A stretch of DNA of 64,000 nt from Deminuibacter soli (GCF_003412455.1 NZ_QTJU01000007.1:124001-188000); one strand, 5' to 3'. Shown: positions 34,183-45,500, counted from the stretch's first letter. Notes: generated from the letters alone by a model not told the origin. Program-made: numbers and translations.

Positions 34183-35490
34183 TTACTTATGTAAAGCACC
34201 AGCGTTAACCCGCGAAGGCTTGTCAATTCCCTGTACAATTGAAGTTGCGCTGATAGCAATGGCTTTAATAATTTCTGACATATTGGCCACATCCAAAGTG
34301 TTAAGTTCGTCACTTACCTTGTGATAATTGGGTTCATGATCCATTTTTGAGGTGGAAATAGTATGGGCCGGCACACCAAGACGAGCTAAAGTTGCATTAT
34401 CAGAACGATAAAACAGTTGCTGATCTGGATAGGGGTCGGCATAGAAATTAAAATCACTGCCAGCCAGGTTTTTCTCCAATATTTTACCCATGTCGGTCTT
34501 GTCATAACCCGTAATATAGGCAGTATTCTTTCCCCATTTTGATTCTGTACCGATCATCTCAATATTAAGCATTGCGGTGACATCGTTGGGGCTGGCAAAC
34601 TGGTTGGAGAAATATTGAGAACCATAACAACCCACTTCTTCTGCCGTAAATGCAACAAAAACCAGGGTGCGTTCATTGTTATGGAACGCTTTGAAATAAC
34701 GTGCCAGCATGATTACCCCTGTAACGCCAGCTGCGTCGTCGTTAGCACCATTATAAATCGAATCGCCATTTTCAGGTTTATCAGCGATGCCCAAATGATC
34801 GTAGTGGCCTGAAAATATAACATATTCATTTTTTTTCACCGTACCCGGAATAATGCCTACTACGTTTGTTAATACCGGTTCAGTAATTGTTTGTTTAATA
34901 TGGATAGTAAACTTTTCAGGCAACTGCTGGGCCAGTACCAATACGGAAGAGTGGTTGTTGCCATTTTTAAAACGCAGACTACCAAACCGCCGGATTCTGG
35001 GGAAAATCCCGGCGAGCGAAGAATCAACTAGTATCAATGTATTTTTAGTTATAAGAGAAATACTATCGATAAAGCCACGCAGTTCAGCATATGATTTAAG
35101 TTTCTTAATCGCGTAGCCCGATTTTTCGGTAAGGTCAATTTCTGGCCGGCCGCTGAAGGCTATTACTTTGTCTGCATCAAGTGAGCCATCTCCCCAAACA
35201 ATTTTTACCCCGGCAGGCTTTGCATTGAGCATAGAAAAACGTTGAAGATAGCTGCTATCGCCATATAAGGATTTCAGTCCGGCCCTTTTAAATTCCCCTG
35301 CAATAAATGTAGCGGCCTTTTCACCTCCAGGCGTTCCGGGCTTACGTCCCTGCATATCGTCAGCTGAGAGTGCGCGTTCAATTTTTTCAACCGCGTCGGT
35401 GTTGATAATCTGGTTAATATTTTGCGCGTAGGAACTGCATGGGTTGGCAGCTGCTAATAACACAACACCGAAAATTAAAACTTTCATCAT
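34183..35490 (-). CDS. Exported M28-family metallopeptidase
   Basis: 435 residues with a signal peptide (cleavage near SSYAQN). The M28 zinc ligands are evident: VIFSGHYDHLGI (His, Asp), NGANDDAAGV (bridging Asp), FTAEEVGCYGS (catalytic Glu-Glu) and a C-terminal MDHEPNYHKVSDE with the last His. A PA-like insert may lie before the catalytic part. It is probably a periplasmic or surface aminopeptidase. It is monocistronic and faces the pyrophosphatase terminator. Confidence 0.93.
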   Translation of the reverse strand: MMKVLIFGVVLLAAANPCSSYAQNINQIINTDAVEKIERALSADDMQGRKPGTPGGEKAATFIAGEFKRAGLKSLYGDSSYLQRFSMLNAKPAGVKIVWGDGSLDADKVIAFSGRPEIDLTEKSGYAIKKLKSYAELRGFIDSISLITKNTLILVDSSLAGIFPRIRRFGSLRFKNGNNHSSVLVLAQQLPEKFTIHIKQTITEPVLTNVVGIIPGTVKKNEYVIFSGHYDHLGIADKPENGDSIYNGANDDAAGVTGVIMLARYFKAFHNNERTLVFVAFTAEEVGCYGSQYFSNQFASPNDVTAMLNIEMIGTESKWGKNTAYITGYDKTDMGKILEKNLAGSDFNFYADPYPDQQLFYRSDNATLARLGVPAHTISTSKMDHEPNYHKVSDELNTLDVANMSEIIKAIAISATSIVQGIDKPSRVNAGALHK

Positions 35491-35725
35491 ATTGTCTGCT
35501 TAATATTTAATATGTCCAAGTCGCCGGCTTATGCAGCTTATGCGATGAACAGGGCAAAGTTGGTTTTAAGTTGCGCACCATATATGTACATATCACATAT
35601 TAACTGACATTTTTCATCGAAGCTGTCAGCGTCTGGCATTGTGGGTAAAAAAATCCAATATTTCCTGCGGCATAATTCAAGGCCGGCCAAACTGTGGAAC
35701 GGAACGATTTTAGCCGCTTTAAGGT

Positions 35726-36934
35726 ATGACTGATCTTATACAACGATTAAAAAAATTCAACGGGCCGTTATTGCCTGACATGGTGCAATTAAAGTATGAG
35801 GCAATGGCCCAATCCCCATTTCGCTTTTTACGCGGCACCTGCCATTTATTTTATGAAGACCTGGCTAATAGCAGCCCGCTGCCGCTGGCACCGCTTACCT
35901 GGGTTTGTGGTGATTTGCACATGGAAAACTTCGGTAGCTACAAAGGGGATAATAAGCTGGTATACTTTGACCTTAACGACTTTGATGAAAGCGTGCTGGC
36001 ACCGGCTACCTGGGAGGTTGTACGCATGGTAACCAGCATTTTTGTAGCCTTTGATACCCTCAACATTGAGCCGGTTAAGGCGGAAAACATGGCGCAGTTA
36101 TATGTGCGGTCTTATGCCCAAACGCTGGCGCACGGCAAGGCCATAAGCCTGGATCCGAGAACGGCTGACGGCATTGTATGCGATTTTTTAACCCGTGCTG
36201 CCAAACGTACAGTAAGAGATGTTATCCGCAAACGTACCGTCAAAAAAAAGAAAAGGTTATTGTTATCGCTTGCCGATGAAAGGCATTTTAAACTGGACAA
36301 ACAGTTGCGTAAAAAGTTAAAGGATCACATCAATGAATGGATTAAAACCAGCAATGAAGGGCCATATAACTTCGAAGTAATAGGCAGCGTGTTCCGCCTG
36401 GCAGGTACCGGCAGCATCGGGGTAAAGCGCTATCTGTTACTACTCAAGAGTACCAATACAAAAAGCCGCTATCTTTTCCTGGATATGAAACAAGCCAGGC
36501 CATCGTGCGTTCAACCGAATGTGCCTGTTCAGCAGCTGCAATGGGAAACAGAGGCGGCTCGCATAATCGCGGTGCAACAACGTATGCAAAATGTATGCGC
36601 ATCCCTGCTAAGCACCACAACATTTGAAGGTGAATCTTACGTACTGCAGGAGCTGCAGCCTGTAAAGGATACCATTGAAGTCAAATTGCTGAGAGAAAAT
36701 TACCGTGATATGTATGTTGTTATTGATAACATGGGCATGCTTACCGCGTCTGCGCAATTACGCAGCGGCGGAATACAGGGCTCTTCGATTATCGATGATC
36801 TGATGGCTTTTGGTAAAACGGAAGGTTGGCAGGATGCTATAGTCAGTTATGCCCGCAACTATGCATCACGCATAAAGGATATGTACAACGAATACCTGCG
36901 TGCTTACAGGGAAGGGGCTTTCGTATCTGCCTGA
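35726..36934 (+). CDS. DUF2252 family protein (kinase-like fold)
   Basis: 402 residues, cytoplasmic. The family core is WVCGDLHMENFGSY followed by VYFDLNDFDESVLAPATWEV. The G-D-x-H-x-x-N and D-x-N-D-F-D arrangement copies the catalytic and metal-binding loops of aminoglycoside-phosphotransferase-like kinases, so phosphotransfer is plausible, though no activity has been established to my knowledge. It is probably a single-gene unit with long flanking gaps. Confidence 0.88.
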   Translation: MTDLIQRLKKFNGPLLPDMVQLKYEAMAQSPFRFLRGTCHLFYEDLANSSPLPLAPLTWVCGDLHMENFGSYKGDNKLVYFDLNDFDESVLAPATWEVVRMVTSIFVAFDTLNIEPVKAENMAQLYVRSYAQTLAHGKAISLDPRTADGIVCDFLTRAAKRTVRDVIRKRTVKKKKRLLLSLADERHFKLDKQLRKKLKDHINEWIKTSNEGPYNFEVIGSVFRLAGTGSIGVKRYLLLLKSTNTKSRYLFLDMKQARPSCVQPNVPVQQLQWETEAARIIAVQQRMQNVCASLLSTTTFEGESYVLQELQPVKDTIEVKLLRENYRDMYVVIDNMGMLTASAQLRSGGIQGSSIIDDLMAFGKTEGWQDAIVSYARNYASRIKDMYNEYLRAYREGAFVSA

Positions 36935-37201
36935 TGACTACGCTAAATGCCGTTTGGCAACTCCCTGGGACTATTTTACAAGGAAGAGCGGCCAATAGCC
37001 ATATCCGGACCGGCATATCCACTAACAAAAAAATGAACCAATTGCAAAATAAATTGTCGTTAATACAAAGCGCTTGCAAGTGCGAAATGTGCCTTGTAAA
37101 GCAAAAAATAGCAGTTGTGCCATAACAAAGGCAAGAGACCAGACATTGTTATTCAAATAACGAATACTGGAACAAGCATCAATTCTTAAGAAATATATAA
37201 T

Positions 37202-38041
37202 ATGGATACACAAGCAATGACCTATGATAGCAATGGGTACCTGATAGTCCCTGATGCTAGTCTGTATTACGAAGTGAAAGGACAGGGCCCTACACTGATT
37301 CTTATACCGGGAGCAAATGGTGACGCCGTGATATTTGCCCCCATCCGTGCATTTCTCAGCAAAAATTTCCGGGTGGTAACTTACGATCGCCGGGGATTTT
37401 CGCACAGCACGCTCAATGACGGTTACGATTTCAAGGATCGCCTTTCAGATGATGCCGATGATGTTGCCGCGCTTATTGCCCATCTATCAGATGACGGGAA
37501 AGCCTATGTTTTGGGAAGCAGTTCCGGCGCTATTGTTGCGCTGAAAACGCTGCTTACACATGCTGACAAAATAGAACTGCTGGTATCGCACGAGCCTCCC
37601 GCTATCGAGCTTTTCGGGAACAAGGGAAATTGGGGCGACTTCTTCCGACAGGTTCATAAAACCTACGAGACGGAAGGAATGAAGGCTGCCATGATCGAAT
37701 TTGTAAGTGGTAACATTGACGAGAAGGACGCTGCGGCCATGCAAAATAAGGATCTCGACCCCAACAGCCAGGCGGCGAAAAATTCCAAATACTGGTTCGA
37801 CCACGAGCTGCCGGTATATCCTTATACAAAGTGGACAACGACCGATTTTAAACCATACAAGAATAAATTATTGCTGGCCAACGGACTGGATTCTGAAAGC
37901 TATTTTACCACTTTCGCAAATTTGAATCTTAGTAAGGATCTTGGCCTTAGTATCCTTTCGGTTCCCGGCGGACACCTGGGTTATGCCTTTGACCCGCAAC
38001 CGTTCTCAGAAATCCTCACCAGCGCCTTGCTAAATAAATAA
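37202..38041 (+). CDS. Alpha/beta hydrolase
   Basis: 279 residues. An alpha/beta-hydrolase fold without lid insertion: TLILIPGANGDAVIF supplies the oxyanion region, YDRRGFSHST follows, and YVLGSSSGAIVAL carries the nucleophile elbow with Ser107. The catalytic His is in VPGGHLGYAFDP. No signal peptide. It is 23 bases upstream of the amidohydrolase start and likely co-transcribed; together they could process an ester or acyl compound to a carboxylic acid and then decarboxylate it, which is inference. Confidence 0.88.
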   Translation: MDTQAMTYDSNGYLIVPDASLYYEVKGQGPTLILIPGANGDAVIFAPIRAFLSKNFRVVTYDRRGFSHSTLNDGYDFKDRLSDDADDVAALIAHLSDDGKAYVLGSSSGAIVALKTLLTHADKIELLVSHEPPAIELFGNKGNWGDFFRQVHKTYETEGMKAAMIEFVSGNIDEKDAAAMQNKDLDPNSQAAKNSKYWFDHELPVYPYTKWTTTDFKPYKNKLLLANGLDSESYFTTFANLNLSKDLGLSILSVPGGHLGYAFDPQPFSEILTSALLNK

Positions 38042-38064
38042 GCTTGCCAATAAACACGGAACAA

Positions 38065-39063
38065 ATGAAAATAATAACATTTGAAGAGCATGCCAGTGAC
38101 AAAGCAATCGCTGCTGCCAGTGCCAGGTATATCGGGGAAACATTTCCCAATATAAAGCACATGAACGCGCCAGGAATGACGGCCGTGCCCAAGTTGGGTG
38201 CGCTTGACGACCTGGGAGAACGGCGCCTTGCGGATATGGATGCAAATGGCATAACCATGCAAATTATATCCTATTCCAACCAGCCACAGCTGCTGCCGGG
38301 CAAGGAGGCAATTCCACTTACACAAGATGCCAATGATCGGTTGGCTGCTGCCATAAAAGCGTATCCTGACCGTTTTGGAGCCTTTGCAACGCTTCCCTGG
38401 TCTGCTCCGGAAGCAGCGGCGGATGAATTGGAACGCGCCATTACCGGTTTAGGCCTTAATGGAGCACTCATCACAGGTCGTCCATCTGCAGAGGCCATTT
38501 TTCTGGATGATAAGCGCTACTGGCCAGTGTTGGAAACGGCCGCCCGGCTGAATGTACCAATATACATACATCCGGGATTTCCTGGTTTAAATATTCAAAA
38601 AGACTATTATTCCGGCTTTAGTCCCCTCGTGGAAACTGCCTTTTCCTTATACGGTTGGGGATGGCATGCGGAAGCCGGCATCCAGGTGATTCGTATGATA
38701 TTATCCGGGATTTTCGATAAATATCCCAACCTGCAGCTTATCGCGGGACATTGGGGTGAAATGGTTCCTTTCTTTTTGGAAAGGCTTGATATGAGTATGC
38801 CTAAGAGCCTTACCAAATTAGAGAAAAATATTTCTGAATATTTTAGGGCGCATGTGTATGTTACCCCGAGCGGCATGTTTTCTTACCCGCAATTAAAGTA
38901 TGTTATGGATACTATAGGAATTGAAAGGATTCTTTATTCGGTGGATTATCCATACATCGAGGACAATGGTAAGGCCGTTGCATTTCTGAAGAATGCACCC
39001 ATCAGCCAGGATGAAAAAGAGATGATCGCGTATAAAACGGCAGAACGATTACTGAAGCAATAA
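38065..39063 (+). CDS. Amidohydrolase-family metal-dependent decarboxylase-like protein
   Basis: 332 residues from the ATG at 38065; an in-frame TTG at 38044 is less likely. It opens with ITFEEHASD, in which the usual amidohydrolase H-x-H is replaced by E-x-H, as in gamma-resorcylate and 2,3-dihydroxybenzoate decarboxylases. Further ligands are His169 (YIHPGFPG), His229 (GHWGEMVPFFLERLD) and Asp294 (SVDYPYIEDN), all typical of that branch. The likely reaction is non-oxidative decarboxylation of an aromatic or enol acid. Its 3' end overlaps an opposing lipoprotein frame. Confidence 0.88.
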   Translation: MKIITFEEHASDKAIAAASARYIGETFPNIKHMNAPGMTAVPKLGALDDLGERRLADMDANGITMQIISYSNQPQLLPGKEAIPLTQDANDRLAAAIKAYPDRFGAFATLPWSAPEAAADELERAITGLGLNGALITGRPSAEAIFLDDKRYWPVLETAARLNVPIYIHPGFPGLNIQKDYYSGFSPLVETAFSLYGWGWHAEAGIQVIRMILSGIFDKYPNLQLIAGHWGEMVPFFLERLDMSMPKSLTKLEKNISEYFRAHVYVTPSGMFSYPQLKYVMDTIGIERILYSVDYPYIEDNGKAVAFLKNAPISQDEKEMIAYKTAERLLKQ

Positions 39064-39404
39064 CAGTAATGTAACCATTTATGGAATGTATCTGTCTTAT
39101 TGATGGTAGAATCTATTAGCGATGCTTTCTTTGCGGTACGGTCAACTGAAAACGTTGCAATGCCGTCGCCGGTAATATTGAAAACAAGTGAATCGGTCAA
39201 CAACAGGTTATGTTTTTGTTCATCTTCCACTTCTGCCTGATAAACGAGAAGTGTTGAATGTTCCTCTTTTACTCGTTTTAGAATGGAGTAGGATTTAAGT
39301 GTATGATGTTTTGCCTCTTCATTTGTTCTTACAAATTCCTCTTCCTTGCCTGAATTGACAGAGTTGCAAGCTGCCAGGAATGATACAACTATGGCAATTT
39401 TCAC
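38946..39404 (-). CDS. Small lipoprotein, 3' part antisense to the amidohydrolase gene
   Basis: 152 residues from a GTG start; no ATG is available upstream before a stop. The N-terminus is a short lipoprotein signal with lipobox LAAC followed by a polar tether. The next 90 residues look like a real soluble domain (SLVFNITGDGIATFSVD). The last 40 codons lie on the opposite strand of the amidohydrolase and read like antisense translation (HYCYCFSNRS). I suspect the original 3' end was lost when the hydrolase pair arrived, leaving a truncated or hybrid gene. The family is unknown. Confidence 0.5.
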   Translation of the reverse strand: MKIAIVVSFLAACNSVNSGKEEEFVRTNEEAKHHTLKSYSILKRVKEEHSTLLVYQAEVEDEQKHNLLLTDSLVFNITGDGIATFSVDRTAKKASLIDSTINKTDTFHKWLHYCYCFSNRSAVLYAIISFSSWLMGAFFRNATALPLSSMYG

Positions 39405-39476
39405 ACAAATAAACTTCTACACCCGAAGAGATAAAAAGAGTGGGGCTTGGGAGATTATTAAATAAAATGCTGGCAT

Positions 39477-41450
39477 TTATCGAAGTATGACTGTAAATTC
39501 CGTTCTCCGGTTTTGCTGGTGTTCTGCTTCTGAGCAAATAACACCATTGCTGCAACGGTTAACCAATTTTGTTTCTCCGTAGCCTTTAGCCGTTAGCCGC
39601 GCGCGTGCAATGCCATGCCTTACCAGGTATTGCATGGTAGCCTCGGCTCTTTTCTGCGAGAGGGTCATATTGTAGCTGTCGCTGGCACGGGAATCGGTGT
39701 GTGAACTCATTTCTACTATCCAGTCTGCATTGCGCTGCAATAATGTAACGAGGCTGTCCAGTTCCCGCGCGGCATCGGGGCGTATAGTCCATTTATCAAG
39801 GTCGAAATAGATATTGGCCAATTTTACCGGTTTTGAAGGCTCAGGCTCAGGCCGGGAAAGTACTATATCCTTTCGCAATGTTTGGGAACCTGTGAGCCCT
39901 TTTGTAGTAATGGCAATGCCCGTTGCAGCATTATAGGCGGTTTTGTTTGCGCCCAGTTCATAGTTTGCAGCACTATCCAGTTTGAATGAATAAAATCCCT
40001 GGTTATCGGTTTGAACTTTTGCAGGTAGGGTGTTTTGCTGGTTAAGCAATGTTACTTCGGCACCGGGGATGGGCAGTCCTGTTTTTTCGTCACGCACATT
40101 TCCTTCGAGATTAAAAACAGAAAGCATGTTGGGTTTTATGCTAAAAAGGTAGATGTCATCACTGCCTTTCCCGGTTATACGATTGCTGGAAAAATAAAAG
40201 GTTTGCGCATTTTCTGCATAGGGCGCAAAATCATCCTGCGGACTGTTTACCGGGGTTTTCATATTGGTTACCGTCCATCGCCCGGGGGAGAGTGCAACAG
40301 CTTTGTAAATATCCAGCCCGCCCATGCCGGCACGGCCATCACTGGCAAAATACAGCTGTCCTTCTTCGTCTATAAACGGTGTGCGTTCATTATACCTGGT
40401 GTTAATGTCAGCACCGAGATTAACCGGTGTTGACCATTTCCCTGCTTTATCTTTTTTGCTATAGTAAATATCTGCACCGCCCAGGTGCCCTTCTCCCGAT
40501 GTTGCAGTAAAATAGATGGTTTGACCATCGGGGCTTATGCATGGATCGCCCAGGGAATAATGAAATACCTGGTTATAGGGAAAGGCGGTTTTTTTTGTCC
40601 ATCGCTGCCGGGCTGTATCCCAGCTGCTGCTGAAAATTTCGATATGGAGTGTATAGGGCAGTTCTTTGCCGAGGAAACTGCTTTTCTTTTTTTCAAGATT
40701 GGTTACTGCATAATACATTTGCAGCCCGTTTGCTGTAAATGAAGCATTGGCACTGTGAAAGTCTCCGTTGATATCCCTGCCTAGAAGTCTTGTGTTATTG
40801 CTGTCTGTTCCGTTTCCCTGGTAAAGATGCAGGTAGCTGTTGCCTGTTAAGCTGTACGTTTTACGTTTAATGGTGCTGTTACTGAAAAAAGGCTGGCGCC
40901 GCAAAGAATCATAAGGCCGGTCAGACGCAAAAATCAACTGGCCTTTGTATAACATGGTGCCCCAATCTGAATAAGCCGTGTTTAAAGCCTGCATGTTTTC
41001 CAGGTTGCCTGCTATTGGCTGTTTCAGCCACAACACCGCAGAGTCGCATCCGGCCAGCAGGATAGTTGCCTGCTGGTCGCCATTGTTGTTTGTAAGGTAT
41101 TGTTGCAGCAATTGCCGTGCTTCGGTATATTTGTTGTTATTGATCAGTGCTTCTGCATAATGCAATTCATCAGCAGGGGAGTGACCCGGGATAGACACCA
41201 CCCTGGCATACCAGAATTCCGCATTTGGATAATCTTTCACCTCGCTGTAAATTTCTGCAAGACTTTTTGCTGCCTGGAGCGAGTGTTTTTTGTTGTAAGC
41301 TTTTGTATACAGCGTTTTGGCCGCAGGGTAATGATAAAGTGTGGCCTGCGTTTGTGCCTGCCGCAGCACATACTGCGCATGCAGTTGCGAAGCTGGCAGC
41401 AAAGCTGCAAAAGCAAGCAGCAAGTAAAGAAGGTATGGTTTTCTGTCCAT
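39477..41450 (-). CDS. PorE-like OmpA/PD40/TPR protein of the T9SS operon
   Basis: 657 residues with a signal peptide. Domains in order: TPR-like repeats (about 30-140), a PD40/WD40-like propeller (about 165-435; units such as QLIFASDRPYDSL, QTIYFTATSG, QLYFASDGRAG and QTFYFSSNRITG), a carboxypeptidase-regulatory beta domain (about 446-530) and an OmpA peptidoglycan-binding domain (about 544-657). This is the architecture of PorE, which ties the type IX secretion apparatus to peptidoglycan. It is the last gene of the adhesin operon, 54 bases after PorP/SprF. Confidence 0.9.
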   Translation of the reverse strand: MDRKPYLLYLLLAFAALLPASQLHAQYVLRQAQTQATLYHYPAAKTLYTKAYNKKHSLQAAKSLAEIYSEVKDYPNAEFWYARVVSIPGHSPADELHYAEALINNNKYTEARQLLQQYLTNNNGDQQATILLAGCDSAVLWLKQPIAGNLENMQALNTAYSDWGTMLYKGQLIFASDRPYDSLRRQPFFSNSTIKRKTYSLTGNSYLHLYQGNGTDSNNTRLLGRDINGDFHSANASFTANGLQMYYAVTNLEKKKSSFLGKELPYTLHIEIFSSSWDTARQRWTKKTAFPYNQVFHYSLGDPCISPDGQTIYFTATSGEGHLGGADIYYSKKDKAGKWSTPVNLGADINTRYNERTPFIDEEGQLYFASDGRAGMGGLDIYKAVALSPGRWTVTNMKTPVNSPQDDFAPYAENAQTFYFSSNRITGKGSDDIYLFSIKPNMLSVFNLEGNVRDEKTGLPIPGAEVTLLNQQNTLPAKVQTDNQGFYSFKLDSAANYELGANKTAYNAATGIAITTKGLTGSQTLRKDIVLSRPEPEPSKPVKLANIYFDLDKWTIRPDAARELDSLVTLLQRNADWIVEMSSHTDSRASDSYNMTLSQKRAEATMQYLVRHGIARARLTAKGYGETKLVNRCSNGVICSEAEHQQNRRTEFTVILR

Positions 41451-41504
41451 TTTATCAGGTTTGAAAAGCCCCGGCTATTGTACAGCCGGCTTGCTTAGCT
41501 GTTC

Positions 41505-42467
41505 TTAAAAATACCTCGGTGATAACATTCTGGCTTTGGCGTTCACAAAGAAAAAACTCAATGACAGTTCGTGCGTGGTATAATTGTTAGCCGCTGTTCC
41601 ATTGATGGTTTGATCATAGGCATAACCAAAGCGGAGTTTGTCATTGATAAACAATTCTACCATGCCAACTACTGCGGCAGACTTCTCCAGCGATTTATCA
41701 ATATTGTCTTTGTTAAGGATGGCTGTACGGTAAGAAGCTCCTACCCATATAATGCGGTTGATTAATACAAAAGCATTGAGGTCGAGACTGGTGGGGCCTG
41801 CAAAGTCTTCTTTTACAAGCAATGAAGGCTTTAGCATCAACACTTCTGACATGGGTATTAAGCCGCCCACTGTAAAATACATATGCGGTTTAAGCGGAAG
41901 GTAGGTTTTATTGCCTTCTCCTTTTTGAAACAGGTTGGTAATTAAGTTATCTGCTGAAAGCCCTGTGTAAAAGCGCTCACTGTTATAAAAAATTCCGGCC
42001 CGCGCATCCGGCAGTATTTCATTGGTTTTGGCATTCATTAAAATCGGGTCATTGAGATCGTTGGGGTTTAGCGCACTTAAATCCAGCCGCCGTTGTAAAA
42101 TGCCAAGGCTTAGGCCAAGCGCCAGTGTTTTATCATCATAATCATCAAGGGGTATGCGGTAGGCATAGGTTCCGTAAAAGGAGGTGTTATTTTGCGCACC
42201 CAGTTTGTCGTTCATCAATTGCAGGCCAATGCCCACCCTGTTGTTGTTGGCAGTACCATCGGCTGCGATGGAAAATGTTTTGGGCGCACCGGGATAGCCC
42301 ACCCATTGGGTTCTGTAAAATGCATTTACATTCCATTGCTGCCGGTACCCTGCATATGCAGGATTAATGTACAGGCCATTAAACATATACTGGCTGAATT
42401 GTGCATCCTGCTGACTGTAAGCCGCAAGTGCCGGTACCAGCAACAGAAAGGCTATCAAGTGTTTCAT
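41505..42467 (-). CDS. PorP/SprF-family T9SS membrane protein
   Basis: 320 residues, signal peptide followed by an outer-membrane beta-barrel. The family opening, QQDAQFSQYMFNGLYINPAY, is unmistakable, and later strands such as LGLSLGILQRRLD and RIIWVGASYRTAILN alternate polar and hydrophobic residues. SprF-like proteins are paired with one large T9SS substrate and help it reach or stay on the cell surface. Here the giant adhesin lies directly upstream (60 bases). Confidence 0.95.
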   Translation of the reverse strand: MKHLIAFLLLVPALAAYSQQDAQFSQYMFNGLYINPAYAGYRQQWNVNAFYRTQWVGYPGAPKTFSIAADGTANNNRVGIGLQLMNDKLGAQNNTSFYGTYAYRIPLDDYDDKTLALGLSLGILQRRLDLSALNPNDLNDPILMNAKTNEILPDARAGIFYNSERFYTGLSADNLITNLFQKGEGNKTYLPLKPHMYFTVGGLIPMSEVLMLKPSLLVKEDFAGPTSLDLNAFVLINRIIWVGASYRTAILNKDNIDKSLEKSAAVVGMVELFINDKLRFGYAYDQTINGTAANNYTTHELSLSFFFVNAKARMLSPRYF

Positions 42468-42527
42468 ATTGCTACCTTTTACCTTTTTGAGAAATCGGCG
42501 TTCAGGTTATCCTTTACTTTGCGATCA

Positions 42528-45500
42528 TTACTTCTGCAAAGTGATATAACCTTTATAACTATGCCACTGGCCATTTTTATCTTTGAGTTTTAATTCATAG
42601 AAATAAGTACCTGCATTTAACTTGCTGCCTGTCCAGTCGTTTCCATAATTTCTTTGTTCATATACCTTGTTGTTCCAGCGATTGAAAATTACCAGGAGAT
42701 TTTCCGCATACAGATCCAGCCCTTTAATCACAAACTTGTCGTTAAATCCGTCCCCGTTGGGGGTAATCACATTTGGTATATTCAGGGAAAGAATATCTGT
42801 TGTAACTGTAGCTGTATTGTCGGCCGGGTTAATGTCATCTTCATTGCTGGTGACTGCCGCGTTGTTTACAATGGTGCCGGCTTGCGGGGAGCTGACAGAA
42901 ATGGTTAATCCGCCATGTTCTCCCGCCTGCAGCGAATCAATCACCCAGGTAATGATCCTGGAAGGTTGGTTGTAAGTGGCAGTGCCCTTGTCGGCAGAAT
43001 TGTCTTTATAACTCAGCACAGGCGCCAATGTATCTGTTACAGTAAGCTGGTGTGCAGTAGTAGTGCCTTCGTTTGTTACCGTGATAAGATAATAGTAAAG
43101 CTCATTTACGCCTATGGCTGCGTTTCCTGCGCCAGGTGTGCTGCTGGATGATTGTTTGTTTATTTTTATTGCTACCAGCTCAGCAACAGGCAACAGGGTT
43201 GGCTGCGGTTCTGTACAGCCGGCCGGGGTATTGCAGGTTGGCTTGTCTCCGCCGCCGGAATCATCGTGCAGGTAGGCAATATTGCGTATATCAGCGGCAC
43301 CGTTGAGTGTTGCAGCTGTTGTTACTTTAAATACAAGGGCTATGGAATCACCGGGCTGTACAGTCACATTGCTGAATTCAATACGCGGGCCATTGGCCGT
43401 ACCACCGCTGCCGGCGATATAGGTAGTATAGGCAGGAATAGTATCGTATACCAATAAATGCCGGATGGCAGTACCGCCCTGGTTTTTAATGTGGATGGTA
43501 TAGGTCAGTATTTCTCCGGGCTGTGCTTTTCCATCACCGCTTGCATCGCTTACCGTTTTCCAGGCAATATAACCTGCCGGTTTTACCGGTATTACCGTAG
43601 TATCGCCGTTTGTGCAGTTGGATGGTGTGCTGCAGGTTGGTTTGTCTGGGCCACCGGAAGCATTGTGCACCCAGGCAATGTTCCTGATTGTATGGGTGCT
43701 GTCTGTAACTGCAGCCACTGTTACGCTGAATGAAAGTGCTGCTGAATCTCCTGCCGGAATATCCAGGTTAGCGAATTCTACTCGTTCACCATTTAAAGTT
43801 CCCCCGCTGCCGGAAACATAAGTGGTGAGAGCAGGGATGGTATCGTATACCAGCAAACCGGTGATTGCGGCAGCATCCAGGTTGCGGATGTGGATGGTAT
43901 AGGTGAGTATTTCACCGGGGTCTGCCACACCATTGCCACCTGCATCGCTTACCGTTTTCCAGGCAAGGTATCCATTAGGTTTCACTGGTATCAGCGTGGT
44001 ATCCCCCTGCGGGCAGCCTGCCGGGCTTGTGCAGGTTGGCTTATCCGGGTCTTGCGGATTGTCTCTTACAAACGCCATATTACTGATGGCAACGGCATCA
44101 CCGGTAACGGCAGCTACCCGTACACTGAAACTGAGCGCTACTGAATCATTTACCGGGACAGCAATATTGTTGAAAGCAATTCTGCCCGTATAAAATTGTC
44201 CGCCGCTTCCTGCAACGTACGTAGTGAACTGCGGAATGCTGTCGTATACAAGCAGCCTGCTCAATGGTATTGCGCCGGTGTTACGGATGTGTATGGTATA
44301 TACCAGCAATTCACCGGGCTGTGCAAATCCGTCTCCACTGCTGTCACTGACTGTTTTCCATGCAATGTATTGTGCAGGCCCGATTGGAATAATGGTACTG
44401 TCGCCGCCATTGCAATTGGTGGGTGTAGTACAGGTGGGCGTGGTATTGCCGCTGTTATCTGTCAGGAATGCGATATTGGAGATAAAATCCGAGCTGTTTA
44501 CATCGGCATTAACGGTTACCTTAAATTCAGCTGTTGCAGAATCGCCCGCAGCGATATTGATATTGGCGAAGGTTACCCTGCTGCCATTCAATACCCCGCC
44601 GCTTGCGGCAACATAAGTGGTGTGAACAGGAATTGTATCAAACACAAGCAGGTCACGGATTTGTACGGTGCCGGTATTGCGGATATGAATGGTATAGGTT
44701 AGCTGTTCTCCCGGTGACGCTTTTTTATCGCCATCTGCATCTGCCACTGTTTTCCACGCATAATAAACCGGTATGTTAACAGGGATAACCGTGGAATCGC
44801 CACCCCCGTCAGGGCAACCATCGGGCTTGTTGCAGGTAGGCACATCGGGGCCGTCACCGGTATGTACATAGGCAATGTTGGCGATAACACCGCCATTTGC
44901 TGCAGCGGTTGTAACAAGTACCCGGAAGCTTACTTGTGCCGAACTGTCTACCGGAATAGTGATGCCGGTAAAATCAACCCTTGCTCCATTCAGTACACCA
45001 CCGCTGCCGGCAATATAACTTGTGCCTGCCGGTATAGTATCGTACAGGAGCAGGTTGGTAAGTGCTACATTGCCGGTATTTCTCACATGAAGGGTATAGG
45101 TTAATATTTCACCCGGCTGGGCTATATAATCGCCGTCGGCATCTGCTACTGTTTTCCATGCTTCGGATGCCTTGATGCCATTGGTAGGAATGATGGTTTC
45201 ACAATCACTGTTGGCAGTTGATTCACTGCAGCCTGTCGGGTGCGTGGTGCTGTCACCGGTAACCCATGCATGATTGCGGATTGTATCAGCATTGGTAATA
45301 TCATGGTTCACCTGCACCTGGAAGCGCAGTACCGTATCCTTTTTCACCTGCAGGTTACTGAAGCTGAATGTAACCGAGTTATCTGCCGGGTTGTATAGTC
45401 CGCCGCTGCCTGGCGCATAGGTAGTGTGCGCAGGGATGGTGTCTTTTACCAGGATATTGTTAATGGTTACGTTGCCGGTATTTTTTACATGGATGGCGTA

